NCBI GenBank assembly: GCA_021018995.1
Contig: CM037589.1
Span: 9,315,001-9,379,000, forward strand
Direction: 5' to 3'
Length of the DNA: 64,000 nt
From: Chloranthus sessilifolius
Lineage: Eukaryota; Streptophyta; Magnoliopsida; Chloranthales; Chloranthaceae
Shown here: piece by piece, positions 48,546 through 59,200 of the stretch
Layout of the letters: each line of letters begins with the position of its first letter
Numbering within the stretch: the stretch's first letter is position 1
Notes under the pieces: model-generated
What the model was told of the DNA's origin: nothing
Seen by the model: the letters and a program-made list of their open reading frames with translations, nothing else
Databases searched by the model: none
Translations under genes and position numbers: made by a program

Positions 48546-49304
48546 AACAATTCATTTAAGCAATCTATTTGACTGTGGTAGTCACTTCTTTTAATTTTCT
48601 TACAGTTTATTTAAAACAAGCCTTCAAGATGGTCATACAGCGTGCTGTTAGCAAATGTTCCCCTACTGGCATTTCGAAGCTCTACGATGACGCTAGCCCA
48701 GAGCGAAAGGAGTTGCTGAGAAAGTCAATTTTTAGTAGAATATTCCAGATGTCAAAGGGTGTGAGTTTTGTTGGAGATGTCGTTGATGGAATGTTGAGTT
48801 TTTGGGTTGAAAAGAATCACTTCCGAATCGAGAAGTGAGACGTCTATCTTCGAAAGATGGACATTGCCCTAATACTGGGCCTTGTCGTGGTTTAACCCCA
48901 ACAGTCTACCCCTTCAGTTAAATCGTTGCACAGGTCCCACCATCAACTTTCGGAAGAGCACGTTGACCTCATTGATAACTTCAAGAAATTCAATCAAACT
49001 CCTTGGGATCTTCATGTCTTCCGTGACTTGCTGGAGTATATAGAGAAGGGCATGGCGAATAGAAAGATTGCCGACAAGGATAAAACCCTTAAGCCGTATA
49101 ATATTTATGACTGCATTTGTATACTCTAATGGTGGGCCTATAAGATGCTGCCAGAAATCTCACTTGACAGAACGGGCCTGAAGAACCCTTTCCCATGAGG
49201 ATAAGGCGCAAACGAGGACGAAAGGCTTCACTGTTGGAAAAATGCTGGACAACAAGGTATGATGTCTATATTTTTAATTTCCAAAGACTGTAAAGAATAC
49301 GATT

Positions 49305-49625
49305 GTGAGTATTGACTTTATACACAATCGATATTGACTACTTAAATAGTCGATAATGACTATTTACGTTGTCGGTAACGACTATTTTAGAAGTCGATAA
49401 CGACTGTGTTAGCAGGCGATAACGATTGTTTTAGAAGGCAATACCGATTGTGTATGAAGTCGCATTTTTACTCTTTAGTCTTTGGAAATTTGAAGTACTC
49501 TTTACAGTCCTTAGAAATTCGATTGGGTAAGAAGCCGATATCGATTGTGTTAGAAGTCGATATCGATTGTTTAAACAGTCGATGCCGATTGTCTGTGAAG
49601 TCAATACAGACTGATTAAAGATTCG
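49305..49625. repeat. GTCGATATCGATTG array in a later intron
   Basis: About eleven units of 21-22 bp such as GTCGATATCGATTGTGTTAG, and diverged forms GTCGATAACGACTG and GCAATACCGATTG. They lie between the donor at 49256 and the acceptor at about 49723. The core is shared with the first array, but the spacer differs. Confidence 0.85.
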
Positions 49626-50510
49626 ATATCTTGCACTGATATTCTATATTCCATTTTCTATTCTATATATTCATTTTAGTATTTTGATTGTTTGGTTGTT
49701 TCTAAATTTCTTCTTTTGTTTAAGGTTGGCGCTCCCCTTGAACCAATTTCCTTCGAGTCGGAGATTCCCGTCATAAGGGAAAATTTGTGGTGTGGAAAAG
49801 GTGTTAGGGGAAAGAGGAAAGAGGTTGTTGAACATGTCAAAAAAGTTATGGAAGTGAATTTGAGGTCGAAGAAGAAAAGAAATTACCTTCCGATCGAAGA
49901 TATTGACGAGAAATAATTTGAGGGTCAGTTGACGTCGGACGAAGACTTGTCCTTAGATGAAGGCCCCGTCCAATTAGGGAGGCCGAGAACAAGGGAGGTC
50001 ACGAAGAAAGCGAGTGGCAGTGCTGCACCATCCTCGTCTGATGAAGTGTTGTTGAGGAGGATTGACGAGATGACGTTGGACAACTTGAAACTCACTCAAA
50101 CAGTGAGCCATTTGTTGGAGAAAGTTAACCATTTAGAGCATGAGAATGCGCTCCTCCGACACGATGCAACTCCTTGGATGACCGGCTCACTTCAAGGGAT
50201 GTAGAATTACAGACGATGAGTCACTCCAACAAATTGATTGGAAAGAATCAAGCGACTCTGAAAGAACACTTTTAAACGATTTTGGAGGTTACACCTAAGG
50301 TATGTGTTGTAATGTAGTTTGTATAAGTGAATATAATTACAGCTTTCTAATAAAATTTGTTTCGATGTTCAGGATGGTACTGTTTCGGAGGTGATATCGA
50401 AGATGCCTCATGCGGCCTTTGATATCCCACCTCCTCCCATGCATGAGGGATCAACTGATAAGGAACAAGCTGATAAAGGTCTCGCCACTAAGGGACCAAT
50501 AGACAAGGGA

Positions 50511-50900
50511 TGTGACAGCCTAGATTTTAGCATCTCGAAACCCGTGCCATCAGCACGATCCTCCAGCCTGTGTCCCATGGAAGGTATTCCATTGGGGCTC
50601 GATGTTATATTATTCGGGGATTACTTAAGTTGAAGATTTAAGTTTTCCTTAGGCCTATTCAGTGTAGTTCATGAACAGTTAATAATAAAGTGAAACATGC
50701 AAACCATCAGTAAACTTCAAGGTATATTGTAATTATTTAAACTGTTTTCCGACAAGTGGATAGATACATCATGCTAAGAATATCATAGAATATATGTGAG
50801 AATTTGACTTATATGTTCATAGTGTTATTCCCTATTGAGCTAGGATGTAGCTCACCCTTTTAGACTATACGTCGCAGGTCTAGTGCTAGCGGCAGCCGAG
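50511..50900 (+). mobile_element. Tekay-like LTR, internally deleted, entered by Athila
   Basis: It starts TGTGACAGCC at 50511 inside the DUF1985-like gene. Its first 70 bases match the end of the LTR at 3807-3878 inverted. From 50580 it matches 3113-3430 directly, including the conserved 'gatgtagctcaccc' block at 50832-50879. It stops at 50900, where the Athila LTR begins. The two parts either reflect a long inverted terminus or an inversion. Confidence 0.6.
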
Positions 50901-53900
50901 TGATCGATTTTAAATGTAATCCTTGCAAGTACACAAGATCTATTGCAGTATGGCAAGAACAAGGGTGTCGAACCCACAGGGAAACGTAAATTTTAATTAA
51001 TTCTTTCAGAGATTTAAAAACGTCCCCAAGAAAGTACCAAGGGGCAGATTCAATTTTACCAAAAATCTATCACACTTTTCCTAAATGCAAGAAAAATAAA
51101 TTAATCTAAACAACTAATTACTGATGAATCTAAGAATAATATTTAAATATGATTGATGTGATTTTTAATTGTAATGTTTTACTCGCAACTGCACGAATCG
51201 GATTGCCTATAGTGAGTGCGGAGTACGAGATCGTTCCCACGAGGACTAATTTTGAAAGATTTAAAAAGACACGACAGTAATTCAGGAAATCCACTAAGAT
51301 TTAGCAGTATTCTACCAGGTTTATGATTTGATTTTGTGAGATGACAATTACTGACTACAAACTAAAACTTAACTGATAATTCAAGGTAAAGATAAAGATG
51401 AAGATACTAAATCCTCCCATCTTTGGTCCGTTCTTCCCATAATATAAATCTACGGATTAAACTACGAGATATAACATTGAAAACAAACATCTTTTATGAA
51501 AGATAAATGGTCAAAACCCCGATAGGTTCCACGTTGCATCCCTGCAATCAGGACTTAGATGATTTTCATATATAGGTCTGAGATCAAGGGCATGGCTCGA
51601 CACATTTGATCTTAGGTTCAAATAAAAATCATACCCAAAGTGGGTGAAAATTCCAATAAGAATACCACCATAGATCTGAAATCAAGGGCATGGCTCGGCA
51701 CACTTGATTTTAGATTAGGGAGTAATGAAGATAAAATTACCATTACTGATCCAAGATCCAGGGCATGGCTCGGCACACTCGATCCCGGATCATAATCGTA
51801 ATTATATCCACATGATGAAAGCAAAAAGACCATATAAAAATGATTGGGTAAAATTACCGTCACAGATCTGAGATCCCGGGCATGGCTCGGCACACGCGAT
51901 CCCGATTAGTGACGGGGATTTCATCCGTTCATGATAGCATAATAACCATAAAATAAGATCTCATATTTTAATTCTAAATTTATATTATTAAAAGTACATC
52001 CTTCGGATGGGAATTATTAGGTCCCCATCCCTATGAATTTAGCCACACATATTGTAATTAAATGACATAAATAAATAAGGAAGGAAAAATAACATTAATT
52101 TAATGAATTAAAAATACCTCAACTTCAAAAGAAATTACTTGATCCAAAAGTACGATGATCTTTAGAAACGAAATTAATGCAGGAATAAACTTGAACAAAA
52201 ATAATAATAAACTGAAGGAATGAGTACTGGAAATTAAAGGAACAAAGCTCTCAAAAAGTAATAATAAAAGCTCCCTATTTCTATGTCTAACTATTGAAAA
52301 ATAAAGACTAAAAACTAAAAAAAAAAACTCTCTCTTCTATCTCTAATTCCAATTATTTATATCTCTCGAAGTGTTTGAGTCGGCTTTAAATTAGATTCCC
52401 GGTCGTGTAAGTCTCCCAACTCGACAATTTAGGGTCGATTAATCGACCGTACAAAAGAGGCTCAAAATCAGCTTTAAAGTGTCAATTCCGTGTCTGACAC
52501 TATTTTCTCCTCGATTAATCGACCAAAAGGGTCGATGCATCGAGCTCCCAAAAATCCATGAATTCTAGCCCACTTTTGCATCAGACACTGCTTCGGTAAT
52601 TTGGGCATAACTTTCTGTCCCGAATCGGATTGAGGTGATTCTTGAGCCGTTGGAAAGCTGATGAAAAGATCTACAACTTTTGTGTTTTGATAATTTCATA
52701 ATTAGGCCGTCTTAAAGGTCCAAATTTAGCTGCAAGTAGCACCAAGTTCTCGATGACCCAACGTTGCAGTGTTTTGACATTATTTTCAGAATTCTTGGGC
52801 TGTTTTCCACACTTGGCTTGTATTTACCTGAAACACTTCAAATCTAATAATTCTCATCAGATAGCCTTCATCGGATAGCTAAATGTAGGTATTTAGGAGT
52901 GAAATATCATCATATTTCAGTACTTATCAATGATCAAGGAATATGCTACCCCTGATTAGTACCCCTTTTCTATCATTAAAACCAACAGTTTCATTAAAGC
53001 ATCATTCACACCATCATTCGTCTATAGAAATGATTCGTAATAAAATATGATCATCAATCCGGCATACCCTATCTAAAAATAATGACTTAGCCTATCATTG
53101 CGATATGAGTCATGTAAGAAGCATAGCGTATCTCATGATGTTTAGATCACAACAATAAATTCATAATCGCTCTGCAGCCTAGATCAGTCTGTAGGTCCAG
53201 ATATAGCGATTACGGCTGTTGATACGCCCAATCAACGGTCATAACAAAGCATTCAATATATTTTCAATAACATAAACATTTAATAAAACGATTTCATAAT
53301 GACAATAATAGACCGTGGTATTAATCATAAAAAATTGCTACTTATCTGGGGATCGCATCTTCCCCGATCAACTGATTTAGCCGCTCATCTTTGGTGTATG
53401 ATCCCCTTGTTCATTCAAAGTCATTCCTCTTTTCATTTCTTCCAAAAGATCTTTGTTTACAATGCCTTTTCCTAAATACAATCTATGAATGTAAAAGAGA
53501 GATAGTGCAAATCCTAAGTACAATCTACCCAGATGGAACCCTAGAAGAAGGACGAAGAAGAACCCTTGAAAAGATGCCTAGAGGAGTCTCAAAACCAAAA
53601 ATAATAATAATGAATAATAATCCTCTAAAAAAATTATCCCTAAAAAAAAAGTCCCCCCCCGAAGTGTTTGATTTGGCTTTAAATAGCACCCATGTCGCGG
53701 AAGTGTCCCAGCGCGAAAAGTTAGGGTCGATGCATCGACCCTGCAAAAAATTTACAAAATCTGCTTTAAAGTGTCAGTTCCGTGTCTGACAGCTTTTTGT
53801 CCTCGATTAATCGACCAAAAGGGTCGATGCATCGACCTCCGAGAAATTCATGAATTCCGGCCCACTTTTGCATCAAATACTACTTCAGTATTTTGGCCAT

Positions 53901-54222
53901 AACTTTCTGTCCTACACTCAGATTAAGGCGATTCATACGCTGTTGGAAAGATAACAGAAATATCTACAAGTTTTGTGTTTTGATAATTTCATAATTTTGC
54001 CGTCTTGAAGGTCCAAAGTGAGATGCAAGTCACACCAAGTTCTCGATGACCCAAAGTTGCAGTGTTTTGACATTATTTTCAGAATTCTTGGGCTGTTTTC
54101 TGCACTTGGCTTATATTTACCTGAAACACTTCAAATCTAATAATTCTTATCAGATAGCCTTCATCTGATAGCCAAATGTAGATATTTAGGGGTGAAATAT
54201 TATCATATTTCACTACTCATCA
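50901..54222 (-). mobile_element. 3' LTR of the Athila element, interrupted by a solo LTR
   Basis: On the minus strand it starts TGATGAGTAG at 54222, just after the purine-rich TTTGAGGGTG, and ends CGATCA at 50901. 50901-51153 plus 52935-53108 match the 5' LTR at 62913-63338, which gives the empty site of the solo LTR. Without the insertion it is about 1.54 kb. Palindromes lie at 53720-53845. Confidence 0.85.
51154..52929 (-). mobile_element. Solo LTR, Athila-related family, copy 2
   Basis: The ends are TGATGTGATT and CTTATCA on the plus strand; the 5-bp duplication ATGAT is perfect (51149-51153, 52930-52934). The empty site is present in the other Athila LTR at about 63158. It is 1776 bp and matches copy 1 (940-2705) inverted over its length. 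It carries the four hairpin units (51570-51910) and palindromes at 52430-52560. Confidence 0.93.
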
Positions 54223-54232
54223 CACCCTCAAA
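54223..54232 (-). other. Athila polypurine tract
   Basis: TTTGAGGGTG on the minus strand, directly before the 3' LTR, is the likely plus-strand primer. Confidence 0.6.
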
Positions 54233-56252
54233 CCTACACTTTGCTAGTCCTCGAGCAAAGCAAACTAAAGAAAATAGATGCCACTTTCGTACGGAACACG
54301 ATTGCACTTAGCCTGTGCAACAAGCCTTTAAACCCCTAGGTGATCCCTAGTGGAGGAGTTGTGTCTCCTGAGGGTTTACAGTGAAGTTAGCCACAAACTT
54401 CCAAAAATTTCAAATCATCGGCAAAATTGAGTTTTCAAAACATGATTTTTTTTTATAACATATATATTATTCAAAAACTCAAAATCATTAATCAATTCAA
54501 CATGCGAATTCTCAATTTTAAATAACAATGTTATACTAATCATACTAATATCCATTCAATTTTGTCTAATGCTCAAATCGTTAGATAGCTCATCCATTCA
54601 TGCTTAAGCGGGAAGTGTGTGCATAACCAAACCAAAATTCATCCATCTCAGAACTAGTCCAAATGGAAAATCGTCGGATTTGTTGTCTCGACTGAATCTT
54701 CACTTTAGGTATACTCTCGAAATAAAATCACTCCGATGATGGGTAAACTTTCACACACATGTGAGAGATCAATACAAAACAAGCAAAAAGGTCTCACATG
54801 ATAAATGAAACATGATGTAATCAATGAACAAAAATAAATCTCATAAGACAAATACTTGTATATCCTAAGCATGTCATATCAAGTGTCATAAGTATTATAT
54901 ATTTACTCTCCATAAGGCAGTTACCAATGCAAGATCAGATCATGAAGGTCTTTTGTAGGGTTGTAATGGGGCTCAGGAAAGGGTAAGAAAGAAAGGGAAT
55001 TTGGATTCAAAATTTCTGAGAAATTGGAAAAGAAACAAACTTCTGATTTTTCTATCTCTTTTTTCTTTTCTAATTTCTCGCTATTTTTTTAAATATTTTT
55101 TTATTTTTCTCAACTTTCTTTTTCTTTTGAATTTCCTTTTCTTGAAGCACCTCATATTTTTCATAATTTTCTTTTTCTTTTTCTCCCCCCTTTTTCTTTT
55201 ATATTTTTGCCATACACTCTCAGTAAACACTACAACTCAGTATCTCTCCACTTACTCTCTTTTTGTTCATTTTCATCCCTCGTTCCTAATTTCTCAGAAA
55301 TAAAAAGGGTAAAGCTGAATTTTCATAAATGGTGAAGGGTTAAAGGTTAACGTGGCGTATCAAAGAATGTATAAAGGTAAGGTTTCCAATAGGCTCAAAG
55401 GGGTACTAGAAGGATAAATTGATATGAGGTGGGGCATTTAAGCACAAACGAGCCAAAGATAGCCTTCAATCATGTCCTTAAAAGATGGTAACCTTGCCTA
55501 TTTGTCTTGAGTAGATATACAATACGTTCTAACACAATAATATGAATTTGATGTCATGCAAAGTCACAAGTTAAAATAAAATGTATGAGATTATGCAAAA
55601 TAATTCGTATTCAAAGAAAACTCCGAGTTTATGTATTCACTCATCAATGACGGGAAATTAGCTTTAAAGCTTCCTGGGTTTAGTCTCCACTAAGAACCTA
55701 AGATTCAACGTTCAAAACAGTTCATCGATTTCTAAGTCTTAGCTTGGTATAAGTGCAAAAATTCTAAGCATGAATATCAAAATTACCCACAAAATATCAC
55801 ATTAAGCTTAATTATTTTAGATACAAGCATTCAAAATCTGACATTGACATTATCAAAATTAAATTCACATGCATTATCAACTAAAGTTTGAAAACTACCG
55901 AAAAATAATTCATATATGATGGTTCAATTTTTTTTTTTTTTTTTTTAATGAAAAAAAATAAGAAAGTGACGCAAGATAGAGAATCATACCCCCAAACCTA
56001 AAAATGACAATGTCCTCATTGGTTGAAATAAGTAGCGCACCCCCAAACCTGTTGAAAAGTACCTCAACACAAAGATCAGGTGCAGAGAATATGTGCATCA
56101 AATTAGAACATGACCAAAAATAGATTGAAGGTAATGTGGCTACACTAATTTGGAAATTAAAAACAGCCTAAACTACACTAAAACTAATATTCTAGAACTA
56201 AACAAACGAAAAGAGAAATCCTAAATCCTAACTAAACAGGAGTCCAACTCCT
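54233..56252 (-). other. Athila 3' untranslated region
   Basis: It lies between the end of gag-pol (56253) and the LTR. It has T-rich stretches at 55040-55200. No env-like open frame was recognised. The block 'ctttgctagtcctcgagca' at about 54239 is familiar from other Athila/Tat elements. Confidence 0.6.
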
Positions 56253-59200
56253 TTAATCTGGGTCACTGAGGTGCATCGCCTCAATTCCGAACTGGGTCAT
56301 CGGCTCAAGCATTGGTTTAAGACGTTGCCCATTGAGTTTGAAGACTTGATTGCCCTTGAGATTTCGGATCTCAATCGCACCATGCGCACTAATAGAAACA
56401 ACCTGAAACGGGCCTTCCCATCTAGATTTCAGTTTCCCCGGGTGGAGCTTAAGTCTGGAGTTGAACAACCAAACTTTTTGTCCAATGTGGAACTCTTTCC
56501 GAGAAATGGACTCATCATGTAGCTTTTTGTACCTTTCTTTGTACATCTTAGAGTTTTCATACGCATCATAGCGTAGCTCTTCCAATTCATTCAGCTGTAG
56601 CCTTCGATTTGATCCTGCCGCTTGCATATCGAAATTTAATCTTTTGATGGCCCAAAATGCTTTATGCTCCAATTCAACAGGAAGATGGCATGCTTTTCCG
56701 TAGACAATTCTGAACGGAGACATTCCAATTGGTGTCTTGAAGGCGGTACGATAGGCCCAAAGAGCATCAGATAGCCGGTTAGACCAATCTCTTCTATCTG
56801 GTCGCACCGTCTTTTCTAAAATTCGTTTAATCTCTCGGTTCGACACTTCCACTTGACCACTAGTTTGCGGGTGATATGGCGTTACGACCTTGTGAGTGAT
56901 GCCGTATTTCTTCATTAAAATAGTAAAATGGCGGTTGCAGAAATGTGAACCGCCATCACTAATGATAGCCCGTGAAAACCCGAATCTGTTAAAAATATTT
57001 TCTTTCAGAAATTTGACAACGACCTTGTGATCATTCGATCAGGTTGCCACAGCTTCAATCCATTTGGAAACATAGTCAATAGCTACAAGAATATATGAGT
57101 ATCCGAATGACGGGGGGAAAGGTCCCATGAAGTCGATCCCCCAAACATAAAAAATTTCAACAATTAAAATCGGATTAAGGGGCATCAAATTTCGTCGTGA
57201 AATATTTCCTAGCTGTTGACATCGTTGGCATTCTTTGCAAAATTGAGCAGCGTCACGAAAGATGGAGGGTCAGTAGAATCCACTTTGAAGGATTTTTTGT
57301 GCGGTCTTCTGTCCTCCGAAATGGCCTCCACAGGCTCCAGTATGGCCGAAATTGATGACGCTTAGTTGCTCTTCTTCCGGTACACATCTCCTGATGATTT
57401 GATCTGAACAAATTTTGAACAAATGTGGTTCATCCCAAAAATAGTATTTTATCTGGGAGAAAAAGAGATTCTTATCATTCTTACCCCATTAAGTAGGAAT
57501 TTTGCCAGTGACCAGATAATTCACGATATTGGCAAACCAAGGAGCTTTCGTAGCGGTTGCATTAATTTCCATCAATTTCTCATCCGGAAAAGTGTCCCGG
57601 ATAGGTTCAGGTGCAAATGATTCTTCAGGCAAAATGCGAGACAAGTGATCGGCTACAACATTCTCTACTCCCTTTTTATCTTTGATTTCGAAATTAAACT
57701 CTTGAAGGAGCAAGATCTAGCGGATCAATCTTGGTTTGACGTCCTTCTTTGCCAACAAATATTTTAATGCAGAGTGGTCTGAAAAGACCACTATTTTTGA
57801 TCCAAGCAGATAAGAGTGGAACTTATCCAGAGCATACACCACAGCTAATAATTCTTTCTCGGTGGTGGTGTAGTTAAGTTGTGCATCGATCAATGTCTTA
57901 CTGGCATAATAAATTACGTGAGGTAATTTGTTCACCCTTTGCCCTAAGACAGCTCCGATAGCGTAATCAGATGCATCACACATGAGTTCGAATGGTAAAG
58001 AATAATCCGGTAGTTGGATTATCGGTGCATTTGATAAGAGCTCGCGCAATTTCAGAAATGCTTTCATACAATCCTCGTCGAAATCAAAAGGAACATCTTT
58101 GCCGAGCAGGGTGCATAATGGTTTAGTCACCTTACTAAAATCTTTGATGAATCTTCTATAAAATCTAACATGCCACAAAAATGATCGAATTTGTCGAACA
58201 CTCTTCGGTGGGGGCAAATTGGCAATTAAGTCAACTTTGGCCTTATCAACTTCAATTCCTTTCTTTGAAATGATATGCCCTAACACAATTCCTTGTTGCA
58301 CCATAAAATGACTTTTCTCCCAGCTAAGAAAAAGTTTGGAGTCCACACAACATTGCAACACTTGTGCAAGGTGATTCAAACATGAACCAAATGTCTTCCC
58401 AAAAATAGAGAAATCGTCAATGAATACCTCGATGAACTTGTCAATCATATCCGAAAATATGGCCAACATGCATCGTTGGAAAGTAACAGGTGTATTACAT
58501 AAGCCGAACGGTATTCTACGATATACAAAAGTACAGTAAGGACACGTGAATGTCATTTTCTCTTGATCAGGTGGAAAAACGGGCAGTGGATTGTATCCCG
58601 AATAACCATCAAGAAAGCAATAAAACTCTTGTCCTGCTAACTTCTCAAGGATTTGATCAATGAACGGAAGGGGAAAATGATCCTTTCTGGTAGCTATGTT
58701 TAATTTTCTATAATCAATGCAGACATGCCACCCAGTAGTTTCGCGAGTAGGCACTAATTCTCCTTCAGTAGTTTCTTTCACAGTGATTCCGGACTTTTTC
58801 GGAACGATTTGGACTGGACTTACCCATTCACTATCAGAGATCAGATCGATGATTCCAACATCGAGTAATTTGATGATTTCCTTTAAAACAACTTCTTGCA
58901 TGTTCGGATTAAGTCGCCTTTGCGGTTCTATCGATGGTGTACTATCATCTTCCAGATGTATTTTATGCATACATACTGATGGGTCAATCCCTTTTAATTC
59001 AGCTAGGGTCCATCTAATAGCCTCCTTGTGCTCTTTAAGTACTTTCAACAAATCATGCTCTTGTTCTGCCGACAATGTAGAGGAAATTATTACCGGAAAC
59101 GTCTCACGAGATCCCAGAATAGCGTACTTGAGCGACTCAGGTAACTATTTTAATTCGACGGTTGGTGGCTGCTCAATTGATGGAGTCAGCACATCCTTTA

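Larger units (their letters stand above)
48151..50505 (+). pseudogene. Transposon-type multi-exon gene remnant (DUF1985/PMD-like), truncated
   Basis: A broken gene with exon-like blocks. A possible exon 1 ends at a donor after 48234 (CTGTAAGT). Exon 2 runs about 48606-49255 and carries VDGMLSFWVEKNHFRIEK and LRKMDIALILGL, followed by YKMLPEISLDR; stops occur at about 48837, 48893 and 49126. A third block, 49724-50204, is charged and coiled-coil-like (IDEMTLDNLKL, LLEKVNHLEHEN). A fourth, 50374-50508, is cut by the LTR at 50511. From family knowledge this layout resembles the DUF1985/Ulp1 or PMD-type proteins carried by large plant DNA transposons. The family call is tentative and no catalytic domain remains. 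Two introns hold CGATATCG repeat arrays. Confidence 0.5.

Noticed and set aside
55001-55303. Phe/Leu-rich 100-codon frame resembling a membrane protein
   Set aside because: T-rich low-complexity tract in the Athila 3' untranslated region; the hydrophobicity follows from composition.
54233-56252. Possible env-like gene of Athila
   Set aside because: Some Athila elements carry a third frame here, but no frame with a signal peptide or membrane segment beyond T-rich sequence was found.
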